Shown here: one piece after another, positions 1-8,296 of the stretch
How the letters are laid out: each line of letters opens with the position of its first letter
How positions within the stretch are numbered: the first letter of the stretch is position 1
Assembly: GCA_041570195.1 (NCBI GenBank)
Contig: JBFFWQ010000002.1
Coordinates: 1 to 64,000 of the forward strand
Direction: 5' to 3'
Origin: UBA11865 sp041570195
Lineage (GTDB): Bacteria > Chloroflexota > Anaerolineae > Promineifilales > Promineifilaceae
Length of the DNA: 64,000 bases
Made by a program: the position numbers and the translations under genes
Notes under the pieces: generated by a model
What the model was told of the DNA's origin: nothing
Database searches by the model: none
Seen by the model: only the letters and a program-made list of their open reading frames with translations

Positions 1-2066
1 TAGTAGGGTGCGTTGAAAGCAAGCACGACTACGTTAGCGCCGCGAACGATGTCCGGCCGCTGAGCTAGGAATAGCCGTAGTGCGTCAGAAGCATCGGCAC
101 TGTCCTCGGGCGCCAACTGAGCAAATATCACCCATGCAGCTTCGTTAAGCGCGCCGTTAACCAATTCGGCCGTGGATGGCGCTGGCGTTGGCTCCAGGGG
201 AGAATCGGAGCCGGTCTCAGGTCTTGTCGCGCCGGGCGCCAACGTTGGTGTGAGAGTCGGGCCGGGCGTCGGCAACAGGCCCTCCCCGGCCAGCAAGGCT
301 TCAGCCAGATCGCCGTAGGTAAAGCTTTTAAATTGCTGGGGTCGTACTTGTGCGCTCGCTTCCGGACCATACAGCGCGATCATGCGTTGTTCAACCGCGT
401 CGCGTGCTATCCACGGCTCCTCTGGACAAGTGCTGCACTGCCTCGATTGGCGCATGTCGGTGAAGATGACAATATTCTCGTCGATGGACGGCGGCAACTG
501 CTCATCTACGTCAGATGGGGCTGGGGCTATCAATGTGATCGCTTGCTGGGCTAGGTCGAACGTGTCTGCCTCTCCCTGACCGGCGATCGACTCCAATTCC
601 TCAATATCGACTAATGTCGACTCTGCGGTGAATTCCCCCTCATAAAGCCGCAGTTTGAGCTCCAGTACGCGCAGCGCCGCTTCGTCTATCCGCTGCTGGA
701 ACGATTGATCGGTCTCGTACTTCTCTTGGAACCAGGCCACTGTGTCCCTGATGTTATCCAAGTGCGCCTCATCGTCAGCGCCTTCCAGCGCGAACTGTGA
801 CAAGTAAAGGAGGTCATTTCCGGCCAGCAGCGCATCTTTGGCAACCAACCGGTGAGGAAATTCTTGCCCGGTGCCATCATAGAATTGTTGGACGGCCCGT
901 ACGCCCAACTGGTCGGAGACAATGAGACCAGATCCGGCGCGCCAGTCGGCGAACTCCGGCAATTCCATTAGCGTTGTCAAAGCCTGGGGATCAAAACTGA
1001 CCGGGGCCGTTGTTGCCCGGATATTGCCCTGAAAGCCCTGATAGCGCACGTGGGCCGACATAAGGCCGTCTACCACAGATATTTCATTGGGGGCCTGCCC
1101 AGTGACGCCGAAAAATGGCGCCAACTCAATCTGCTTGAGCTGCTCAAGTGACTTGCGGACGGTTCCAACCTCTTCATTGATGGGCCGGTCGCTACTGCCA
1201 TAGCCTGGGAAGTGCTTGGCTATGACGGCCGTTCGACCGCCGGAACCTTCGTGGACGCCGGCCGTGTAAGCCTGGCCCATCAAGCCGACCCAGAAAGGAT
1301 CGCCGCCGAAGCTCCGCGTTCCAAGATCGCTGGCGTTGAAGGGTTGGGGCGTTTCCAATACGTCAAGAGAGGGGCCTAGCAGCATATTGATGCCCATTGA
1401 CGAGAGCTCGCGACCGGCAACTTGACCAACCCGTCGGCTCTGCTCGGGCTGCCAGGTTGCGCCGATTGTCATCTGATTGGGCAGGCTGCTGAGACCGTGT
1501 AGGATTTGAGTGAACTGAGGACCGTCACCCTCATGGACAGTAGCTACAAACAAGGGTATTGGCGTGCGAGGAGGTTCAGGTTCGCCGGTCGGCAATAATG
1601 TCGGATCGGCCGGAATCGTAGCCGTAGGTACAGAAGTTCCTTGAGCAGACGGAGTTTGGGCCAGCGGGGCTTCTTGCAGCAAGGTATCCTGGGCTTGTTC
1701 CTGATCCTCACCTGGCGGAGGCAAACCTTCGAGGGCCAGAAGCTGCAAACTATTGATCAACTCCGCCACTTGGCCAGGTCCATTGTCTAGGGCAACGATA
1801 TTGTCGTTTTCGGCAAGTAGCACGATGCCGCCGATCTTGTGATTTAGGATGAGATCGGCAATGGCACCTTCGTCTGATGTATCGGCGCCATTGAAGGTCA
1901 CTAGGAAGAGCTGACCTACGCGCTCTGCGGGCGTCATCGCGTCCAGGAGCACCTGCGCTTCGCTCGCATAGTCTCGCTCCTGGCCTGCGGCACGACCGAC
2001 GCTCAGCAGGCACAGCATGCTAACCGCCGCTATCATCCAATACAGCCAACGCCGCATTCTTGTCAT
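1..2066 (-). CDS. Glycoside hydrolase family 3 protein, secreted (3' end outside window)
   Basis: Open frame of at least 688 codons running off the left edge. An N-terminal hydrophobic signal or anchor (residues 5-27) indicates export. The GH3 barrel follows, with the KHFPG motif at residues 284-288 and a GLIVSD motif whose Asp385 is the expected nucleophile. The NagZ-type loop normally continues as HG...DSH; here it reads GYGSSDRP, so the Asp-His acid/base dyad of beta-N-acetylhexosaminidases is not visible. A Pro/Thr/Gln-rich low-complexity stretch of about 55 residues (about 113-169) interrupts the barrel between two conserved strands. A second low-complexity linker follows the putative C-terminal GH3 domain. 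Family membership is clear; substrate is not. The start at 2066 is the first ATG before the signal peptide and lacks a good Shine-Dalgarno. Confidence 0.85.
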   Translation of the reverse strand, partial: MTRMRRWLYWMIAAVSMLCLLSVGRAAGQERDYASEAQVLLDAMTPAERVGQLFLVTFNGADTSDEGAIADLILNHKIGGIVLLAENDNIVALDNGPGQVAELINSLQLLALEGLPPPGEDQEQAQDTLLQEAPLAQTPSAQGTSVPTATIPADPTLLPTGEPEPPRTPIPLFVATVHEGDGPQFTQILHGLSSLPNQMTIGATWQPEQSRRVGQVAGRELSSMGINMLLGPSLDVLETPQPFNASDLGTRSFGGDPFWVGLMGQAYTAGVHEGSGGRTAVIAKHFPGYGSSDRPINEEVGTVRKSLEQLKQIELAPFFGVTGQAPNEISVVDGLMSAHVRYQGFQGNIRATTAPVSFDPQALTTLMELPEFADWRAGSGLIVSDQLGVRAVQQFYDGTGQEFPHRLVAKDALLAGNDLLYLSQFALEGADDEAHLDNIRDTVAWFQEKYETDQSFQQRIDEAALRVLELKLRLYEGEFTAESTLVDIEELESIAGQGEADTFDLAQQAITLIAPAPSDVDEQLPPSIDENIVIFTDMRQSRQCSTCPEEPWIARDAVEQRMIALYGPEASAQVRPQQFKSFTYGDLAEALLAGEGLLPTPGPTLTPTLAPGATRPETGSDSPLEPTPAPSTAELVNGALNEAAWVIFAQLAPEDSADASDALRLFLAQRPDIVRGANVVVLAFNAPY

Positions 2067-2246
2067 CGCAAAGGATTAATTCTCACCTAATGTCTCAGCT
2101 GCCTCATACCGCCAGCCGTGGTTGCTTTGCGCCTCATTAGAAGCGATGTACTCTGATTGACGGCCGCTTGGAGCAGGAATTTAGGTGAAGTATACTGACC
2201 TGCTTCAGGCGGGACAAGCTGCCACCCAAGGCATGCGATGGCCCAT

Positions 2247-2273
2247 TTGATAGCCATCAATCATGAGTATTCT
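2247..2273 (+). promoter_or_regulatory. Possible promoter of the S41 protease pair
   Basis: TTGATA and TATTCT are separated by 15 bp, ending 20 bp before the ATG of the first S41 gene. The spacing is short and the boxes are imperfect, so this is tentative. The 2067-2293 interval is the divergent control region between the GH3 and S41 genes; no other gene is seen in it. Confidence 0.3.
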
Positions 2274-2293
2274 GTAGTAGCTAGACTTGAATT

Positions 2294-3496
2294 ATGACAA
2301 AGATCAGACGCGATGCCTTGACGGTGGTGCTTATTGTTGCCTTGGTAGCCCTTTCCTTTGGTGCTGGCTATTTGGCCAACGAGATAATCGGCCAGCGAAT
2401 GGGGCCGGCCAATCACTTTTCCCAGGGTGATGATTTCTCGGTATTCTGGGAGGCATGGGGCTGGATAGAGAACAGTTATCTTGGAACCCTACCGGCGCCT
2501 CAGCAGACCACGTACGCCGCAGTTCGCGGTGCACTTTCGGCCCTGGGAGATCCCTACACGATCTTTGTGGAGCCAGTCGACAGAGAAGAAGAAAAGGAGC
2601 GATTACGTGGAAACTTTGGCGGCATCGGCGCGTTCCTGGAACGCGCCGAGGACGGCGATTTATTGCTGGAGCCTATACCCGGTAACCCGGCCGAAGCGGC
2701 CGGTATTCTGACCGGTGATGTCCTTCTGGCGGTTGACGGTTTTCCCATAGCGGAGGCAATGACGGTTGCCGACGTCGCCGACTTGATACGCGGTGAAGAA
2801 GGCACAGAGGTTACCCTCGAAATTGTGCGCCAGGGGGAGGAGGAGAGCATCGAAGTCACTATTACACGCGCGGCGATATTATTGCCGTCGGTGACCTACC
2901 GGGTTCTTGAAGAGGATCCGTCCATTGGTTACATTCGCCTTGGCAGATTTAGTGCTGAGAGCGCGGGTGAGGTTGGCGACGCGTTGCAGGACCTACAGAG
3001 GCAGGGCGCCACGAAAGTCATACTTGATTTAAGGCAAAATGGCGGGGGCCTTCTGGATGCGGCCGTTGACGTCAGCGATCATTTTCTTGAGGGCGGCACG
3101 GTGCTCTACCAAATCAGCCGCGATGAGGACGAGCGAGAGTTTACTGCCACGGACACGACCTTGGCCGGGGAAGAGCCGTTAGTCGTCTTGATTGATGGCG
3201 GTACGGCCAGCGCAGCCGAGATTGTTGCCGGCGCCTTAGGGGATCGGGATCGGGCAACTTTGATTGGCGTAACTTCTTTTGGCAAAGGATCTGTGCAACT
3301 GGTGTATGATTTGAGTGATGGTTCCTCAGTGCATGTGACGTCGGCCCGCTGGTATACACCGGATCGTCGGGAGCTTGATCAGTATGGTCTTGAGCCAGAT
3401 ATAAGCGTGGAGCCGAGTCAAGAGGCAATTGATGCTGGCCGTGACGAAACGTTGCAGCGTGCAATTGAGTACCTTCAGAGCGTAGCAGCTGAATGA
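2294..3496 (+). CDS. S41 family C-terminal processing peptidase (CtpA-like)
   Basis: A 400-residue serine protease with an N-terminal membrane anchor (residues 10-31), then an S41 N-terminal region, a PDZ domain (about 110-190) and the S41 catalytic domain. The Ser/Lys dyad is Ser306 in GGTASAAE and Lys331 in SFGKGSVQ, with Gln335 following, all as expected for an active tail-specific protease acting outside the membrane. The gene lies 9 bp upstream of a second S41 gene, so the two are probably cotranscribed. The start has no Shine-Dalgarno. Confidence 0.92.
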   Translation: MTKIRRDALTVVLIVALVALSFGAGYLANEIIGQRMGPANHFSQGDDFSVFWEAWGWIENSYLGTLPAPQQTTYAAVRGALSALGDPYTIFVEPVDREEEKERLRGNFGGIGAFLERAEDGDLLLEPIPGNPAEAAGILTGDVLLAVDGFPIAEAMTVADVADLIRGEEGTEVTLEIVRQGEEESIEVTITRAAILLPSVTYRVLEEDPSIGYIRLGRFSAESAGEVGDALQDLQRQGATKVILDLRQNGGGLLDAAVDVSDHFLEGGTVLYQISRDEDEREFTATDTTLAGEEPLVVLIDGGTASAAEIVAGALGDRDRATLIGVTSFGKGSVQLVYDLSDGSSVHVTSARWYTPDRRELDQYGLEPDISVEPSQEAIDAGRDETLQRAIEYLQSVAAE

Positions 3497-3505
3497 GAGT
3501 AATTT

Positions 3506-4993
3506 ATGTCAAATAGATCGCGTAATTTCTTGATTGGTATTGGCGTTGCCATTTTGATGGTATTCGTGGTAGCTGGCGCGGCAATCCTTGCGTATAACGC
3601 CGGCCGCAACTCAGTCACCTTGCTGAATGACGCCCGGCCTGAAGAGAGCCAAGATCAGGCGGCTGTGTCGGTTGAATATGGCGAGATCACTGTCGTTCCG
3701 CAAGTGGGCGAGGAGGAAGGTGGTGCAAGCGCGACGCCAGAAGCAGAACCGACTGTCGCCGTTGAACCGACAAGAACAGCGGTTTCAAACGAGGCGGCCG
3801 AACCGGCGGAACAGGAAACCGAGCCAACGCCAGCGCCGACGCCAGCCGGGCCCACGCAGCCCGAAGAAGTACAAGAAGCTGGGGCGACAGGCGACCCGGC
3901 TTCAGAATCGGGCCCTCGAGAGCCGGTGGAATTGGACGAGGGCGATCTAGATCTTCTGATTGAAGTGTGGGAGATCATTGACGAGGAATTTGATGGGAAT
4001 TTACCCCTCGACGAAAACGTGACATACAGCGCCATTGCTGGTTCACTGGAGTTGCTTGACGATACCTACACCCGCTTCGTCACGCCCAACATTGCGGCCC
4101 AGATGCGTGAGCAACTCAGAGGCAGTTTCGAGGGCATCGGCGCATTCGTCGATCTCGATCCCGATGGCTACCTGGTTATCGTGCGGTCTATTGAGGACCA
4201 GCCGGCCGATCGGGCGGGACTGCTCAGCGGCGACTTGATTACCCACGTTAACGGTGAATCAGTGTTGGGCAAATCGCTAGACGAAATCACGGCCGAGATA
4301 AAGGGCCCTCAAGGAACGACAGTCACGTTGACCATAGTACGTGAATCGCTCCCGGAACCATTTGAGTTGACAGTTACCCGCGAGCGGATAGAGATCCCGA
4401 TCGTAACCAGCGAGATGTTGGAGGATAATATCGCCTATGTGCGATTGACTGGTTTTAGCGGAAACGCTTCCCAGCAACTTGAGTCAGAACTGGAAGAGTT
4501 GCTGGATCAAGAACCGCAAGCGCTAATTTTCGATTTGCGCGATAATCCAGGTGGTTTCTTATCGCAGTCGGTGCAGGTGGCTGACTTGTTCCTTGGTGAA
4601 GGGGTAGTGCTTTACGAGCGTGACGGCCGCGAATTGGAAGAAGTGTTTGAGTCGGAAGACGGCGATTTGGCCGAAGAAATCGAGTTGATTGTGTTGGTGA
4701 ATGCCGGCAGTGCCAGCGCTTCTGAGATCGTGGCCGGCGCTGTGAAGGATCGTGGCCGAGGTACTCTGGTTGGCGAAACGACGTTCGGCAAGGGCTCGGT
4801 ACAGAAGACACACACCCTTTCGGATGGGTCGGAACTGCGGGTGACGATCGCCCGTTGGTATACACCCAACGATCGTTCGATTGACGTTGAAGGCGTGGCT
4901 CCGGACATTCAAGTCGACACACCGGAAGAATTTGGTGGCGATGCCGATACACAGTTGCAGCGTGCAATCAGACTAATACTTGAGGGACAATGA
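3506..4993 (+). CDS. S41 family C-terminal processing peptidase with Pro/Glu-rich linker
   Basis: A 495-residue paralogue of the preceding gene. It has an N-terminal membrane segment (8-30), a low-complexity Glu/Pro/Thr/Ala linker (about 45-145) that would space the enzyme away from the membrane, a PDZ domain (about 205-290) and an S41 domain with Ser404 (GSASASE) and Lys429 (TTFGKGSVQ). The catalytic residues are intact. The long linker is the main difference from its neighbour and suggests a different reach across the cell wall. Substrate is unknown. Confidence 0.92.
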   Translation: MSNRSRNFLIGIGVAILMVFVVAGAAILAYNAGRNSVTLLNDARPEESQDQAAVSVEYGEITVVPQVGEEEGGASATPEAEPTVAVEPTRTAVSNEAAEPAEQETEPTPAPTPAGPTQPEEVQEAGATGDPASESGPREPVELDEGDLDLLIEVWEIIDEEFDGNLPLDENVTYSAIAGSLELLDDTYTRFVTPNIAAQMREQLRGSFEGIGAFVDLDPDGYLVIVRSIEDQPADRAGLLSGDLITHVNGESVLGKSLDEITAEIKGPQGTTVTLTIVRESLPEPFELTVTRERIEIPIVTSEMLEDNIAYVRLTGFSGNASQQLESELEELLDQEPQALIFDLRDNPGGFLSQSVQVADLFLGEGVVLYERDGRELEEVFESEDGDLAEEIELIVLVNAGSASASEIVAGAVKDRGRGTLVGETTFGKGSVQKTHTLSDGSELRVTIARWYTPNDRSIDVEGVAPDIQVDTPEEFGGDADTQLQRAIRLILEGQ

Positions 4994-5077
4994 TGATGGC
5001 GAAGCGCTGGTTTCATTACCCATGTGGGTAAGAAGTGCCAGTCGCATCAGCGCCTGATGGCCAACGGTATCAGAAAA

Positions 5078-5545
5078 ATGGGAAAACGCGGCAATAGAAC
5101 CATCGCGACGAATCGCCGGGCCAGGCACGACTACGTGCTGTTGGAACGATTTGAGGCGGGAATGGTCTTGACGGGTCCGGAAATTAAGTCCGTGCGGGCT
5201 AATAAGGTCAGCCTGCGGCACAGTTTTGTCCAGCATAAGGGCGATGAATTATGGTTGTTTGAAGCTAATATTGCACCCTACGATCGCGCCGGCTATGAGA
5301 AACAAGACCCGACCCGGCCGCGAAAACTGCTTTTGCACAAACGCGAAGTGGAAGAGATCGTCGAGGCGTTGACGACCAAAGGCCTCACAATGGTTCCGAC
5401 GAAGATGTATCTTAAGAACGGTTGGGCTAAAATCGAGGTTGCCCTGGCGCGGGGGAAGAAAAAATTCGACAAGCGACAGTCTATGGCAGAACGAGACGCG
5501 AAGCGCCAGGTCGAAAGAGCATTGAAAGAGAAGTATCGGAACTGA
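5078..5545 (+). CDS. smpB: SsrA-binding protein SmpB
   Basis: Partner of tmRNA in rescuing stalled ribosomes. The body (RRARHDYVLLERFEAG, GPEIKSVR, MYLKNGWAKIEVALARGKK, KRQSMAERD) matches SmpB throughout. Starting at the ATG at 5078 gives 155 residues, the usual family length; in-frame upstream starts at 5057 (ATG) and 5024 (GTG) would add 7 or 18 residues, and none of the three has a strong Shine-Dalgarno. Followed 5 bp later by coaBC. The ssrA gene was not found in this window. Confidence 0.93.
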   Translation: MGKRGNRTIATNRRARHDYVLLERFEAGMVLTGPEIKSVRANKVSLRHSFVQHKGDELWLFEANIAPYDRAGYEKQDPTRPRKLLLHKREVEEIVEALTTKGLTMVPTKMYLKNGWAKIEVALARGKKKFDKRQSMAERDAKRQVERALKEKYRN

Positions 5546-5550
5546 AAGCC

Positions 5551-6783
5551 ATGACAATTAAGTTGCTAGAGGACAAGCAAATCGTCTTGGGCGTTACCGG
5601 TTCAATTGCCAGCTACAAAGCCGTTGATCTGGCCTCCAGATTAACGCAGGCCGGGGCAGCGGTCGAGGTTATCCTGACAGAAGCGGCTGGACAATTCGTT
5701 AGCCCGGTGACATTTCGCTCAGTGACCGGGCGTCCTGTCCATGGCGACATGTGGGACCTTGACGAACATATCGGACATGTTCGCCTGGGCGAGGCGGCCG
5801 ATTTGCTGGTAATAGCCCCTGCGACAGCGCATACCATCGCCAAGATGGCCCATGGCCTGGCCGATAATCTGCTGATGGTGACGGTCCTTGCCGCTCGCCG
5901 TCCAGTGCTGGTTGCCCCGGCCATGGATGGTGGCATGTATGAACATCAAGCGACGCAAGCCAATATAGCACTGTTGAAGAGTCGCGATGTGACCTTTGTT
6001 GGCCCGGCCGTAGGGCGAATGGCATCAGGACTTGTGGGTCCTGGTCGGCTGCTTGAGCCGCCGGAATTAGTTGGCCATATTCGCTTGGTATTAGGCAGGG
6101 ACGGCTCGCTTGCCGGCCGGAAAGTTGTGGTGACGGCCGGTCCGACGCGCGAGCCGCTAGATCCTGTTCGTTTTCTTAGCAATCGCTCCAGCGGAAGACA
6201 GGGTCTGGCCCTGGCCCAGGCTGCGCTGGATGCCGGTGCAAGCGTGACTTTGATAGCTGGTCCGATCGAAGCTGAAGTACCGGTAGGTGTCGAACTTGTT
6301 CCGGTAACGACAGCTGTCGAAATGCATGATGCTGTGATAAGCGCGACGACCGGGAGTGACGCTCTGCTCATGAGCGCGGCCGTGTCTGATTTTCGGCCAA
6401 CCTCGGCGGCCGAACATAAGATCAAGAAGAAGTCTGACGCCGATGAAGGATTGACGATTCACCTGGACCGGAATCCTGATATTCTGGAAGCCGTCAATAA
6501 GCTCAAGTCGCGAACTGGCTTTCCCAAGATAACAATTGGCTTCGCCGCCGAAACACAGAATGCTCTAGAGCATGGACGCGGCAAGCTACAGCGAAAAGGT
6601 TTGGATCTGATCGTGATTAACGACGTTAGCGCCGCTGATGCTGGTTTCGCCGTCGAGACGAACCGTGTCACAATCTTAGGCGCCGCCGATCAAGTGGACA
6701 ATTGGCCGTTGCTAGATAAATCCACTGTTGCCGAGCGTCTTATTGGTCTGGCGGCCCAGTTACTCGCCGATCAGCGAGATTAG
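5551..6783 (+). CDS. coaBC: Bifunctional CoaBC: phosphopantothenoylcysteine decarboxylase / phosphopantothenate-cysteine ligase
   Basis: Makes 4'-phosphopantetheine for coenzyme A. The N-terminal flavoprotein (CoaC) half, residues 1-180, has the nucleotide-binding GVTGSIASYK and catalytic His76 (HVRLGEAAD). The CoaB half (about 185-410) starts VVVTAGPTREPLDPVRFLSNRSSG and contains the AAVSDFRP and K-rich (HKIKKK) motifs. Two CoaC residues differ from the classic enzyme: the PAMN motif reads PAMD (Asp126), and the substrate-clamp Cys of the ACG motif is Ser159 (ASG). Length 410 is normal. Tightly linked to smpB. Confidence 0.93.
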   Translation: MTIKLLEDKQIVLGVTGSIASYKAVDLASRLTQAGAAVEVILTEAAGQFVSPVTFRSVTGRPVHGDMWDLDEHIGHVRLGEAADLLVIAPATAHTIAKMAHGLADNLLMVTVLAARRPVLVAPAMDGGMYEHQATQANIALLKSRDVTFVGPAVGRMASGLVGPGRLLEPPELVGHIRLVLGRDGSLAGRKVVVTAGPTREPLDPVRFLSNRSSGRQGLALAQAALDAGASVTLIAGPIEAEVPVGVELVPVTTAVEMHDAVISATTGSDALLMSAAVSDFRPTSAAEHKIKKKSDADEGLTIHLDRNPDILEAVNKLKSRTGFPKITIGFAAETQNALEHGRGKLQRKGLDLIVINDVSAADAGFAVETNRVTILGAADQVDNWPLLDKSTVAERLIGLAAQLLADQRD

Positions 6784-6849
6784 ACAGGTGCTGAGCTCGC
6801 ATTATGAAGGACGGCTTTGCTGGAGTCCACAAAATTGGTGGTTTGTAAT

Positions 6850-7227
6850 ATGGATCGATTCTTCTTCGTGGCTGGTTCAGTTACCATGCTGCTGGGTGTT
6901 GCGGCCGGTGCTTTTGGTGCACATAGTTTAGCGGATTACTTCGCCGAGCATCCCGATCTTGAGGCGACGTACTTGACGGCCGTACGTTACCAGCTGATAC
7001 ACGGCCTGGCATTGCTTGCCGTCGCCTGGGCGGCCAGTCAATGGCCAGGATCCCTGGTGAATTGGGCCGGATTTCTGCTTGTCGCCGGCGTGGTGATCTT
7101 TTCGGGCTCGCTATATCTTTTGGTGATGACTGATACGCCGTGGCTGGGAGCCATTACCCCTATTGGAGGGGTCGCTTTCCTGGCCGGCTGGGTACTTCTA
7201 ATTGTGGTAGCCTGGCGCGGTGAGTGA
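6850..7227 (+). CDS. DUF423 family small membrane protein
   Basis: A 125-residue protein with about four hydrophobic segments and the DUF423 signature AGAFGAHSL near the N-terminus, followed by YQLIHGLALL and a SGSLYLL region. It is an integral inner-membrane protein; the function of the family is not established. The ATG at 6850 is preferred over an upstream ORF extension because it begins directly at the first membrane segment and gives the usual length. Its stop overlaps a GTG in the next ORF. Confidence 0.85.
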   Translation: MDRFFFVAGSVTMLLGVAAGAFGAHSLADYFAEHPDLEATYLTAVRYQLIHGLALLAVAWAASQWPGSLVNWAGFLLVAGVVIFSGSLYLLVMTDTPWLGAITPIGGVAFLAGWVLLIVVAWRGE

Positions 7228-7244
7228 AGCAGGAGCGACAGAAT

Positions 7245-7601
7245 ATGCCAAATATCTATGGAGCACCGGAAATCGACGTCCAAGAGGTTGCCGACAAACG
7301 AAAGCGTGGCGAGGAATTCATTTGGCTTGATGTTCGCGAGCAGATGGAACTGAGGCTGGCGAATCTGGGACAAGATGTGCTCTGGATACCGCTCAGCGAC
7401 CTGGCCGCGCGCCGCGAAACAGCGTTAACTGAGGAGTTCGAGGAGAAAGAAGCCACCATCGTTGTATTCTGCCACACTGGTGTACGCAGCGCTCAAGTTA
7501 CGGCCTGGCTGCGGCAGCTAGGTTGGCAGAACACCTTTAGCATGGCCGGTGGTATTGAAGCCTATGCTCAACAGGTAGACGCTTCAGTAGGCCGCTACTA
7601 G
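7245..7601 (+). CDS. Rhodanese-like domain protein
   Basis: A 118-residue single-domain rhodanese. The CDC25/rhodanese fold motifs WLDVRE and the active-site loop CHTGVRS with Cys76 are present, so sulfur or persulfide transfer is plausible. The start at 7245 is supported by AGGAG at 7231-7235. It follows DUF423 by 17 bp, so the two are probably cotranscribed. A GC-rich inverted repeat (GCAGTC/GACTGC) just after the stop might end transcription but lacks a U tract. Confidence 0.88.
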   Translation: MPNIYGAPEIDVQEVADKRKRGEEFIWLDVREQMELRLANLGQDVLWIPLSDLAARRETALTEEFEEKEATIVVFCHTGVRSAQVTAWLRQLGWQNTFSMAGGIEAYAQQVDASVGRY

Positions 7602-7634
7602 GCGAGACATCGCTCCCCGCAGTCTGCGGACTGC

Positions 7635-8189
7635 CTAGCGTTCGTGCCGGGCGGTGCGCAAGTATCCGCGGCGTATGGAACGAGCCTCCTCAACTGTGAC
7701 AAATGCATCCGGATCGGCTTGATCGGCAAGTTCCACAACTGAGCTTACCTCCCTTCGTCGTACCGTTATCCTAACTACGCCGACTGTTCCGGCCCGACCT
7801 TGCCCCCACTCAACTGTGGCTCCATATCCGGCTTCCCGCACCGCCTCCGCCAAATTCTGACCTTTGTAGCGTGAGATAACACTTACAGTCGCGTATCCCA
7901 GGGCAAGGTAGTCGTCAATGGTCATGCCGACCAACGTGCCGGCCGCGAAGCCCAGACAGTAGCCGAGCAAATTCCAGACGTTCGACAGGTTGTTTACCAC
8001 GGCGCCTATGGCCAATACGTAAACCAAAACCTCAAAGAAACCCATGATGGCGGCCGGGATTTTCTGGCCGCGAAGCGTGATCAGTACGCGGACGGTTGCT
8101 AGCGTTACGCCAACGACTCTGAGAAGAAAAATGATAATTGCAGCGATCAACACGTCGCCGGTCAGAGCTGGCAGTTCGAAAGTAGGCAT
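7635..8189 (-). CDS. UPF0316 family membrane protein (DUF5698/DUF2179-type)
   Basis: A 184-residue protein with three predicted membrane helices in residues 12-105 (IIIFLLRVVGVTLATVR, GFFEVLVYVLAIGAVV, LLGYCLGFAAGTLVG) followed by a soluble C-terminal domain, the typical layout of UPF0316 proteins. Function is unknown. The start has AAGGTG 7 bp upstream. Located downstream of the LysM-M23 gene on the opposite side from the rhodanese gene, with which it is convergent. Confidence 0.8.
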   Translation of the reverse strand: MPTFELPALTGDVLIAAIIIFLLRVVGVTLATVRVLITLRGQKIPAAIMGFFEVLVYVLAIGAVVNNLSNVWNLLGYCLGFAAGTLVGMTIDDYLALGYATVSVISRYKGQNLAEAVREAGYGATVEWGQGRAGTVGVVRITVRRREVSSVVELADQADPDAFVTVEEARSIRRGYLRTARHER

Positions 8190-8296
8190 AGTCTTTCACC
8201 TTGATCAATTCGAGATATTAACAAGATAGCTTCTGCAACGATTTCTATCACGTGCGACTAGCGATAACTCGTCGTCTAACATGAAATCGCGGCTCT

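Noticed and set aside
7612..7640. GCAGTC/GACTGC hairpin as a terminator after the rhodanese gene
   Set aside because: Stem of only six pairs and no U tract on either side.
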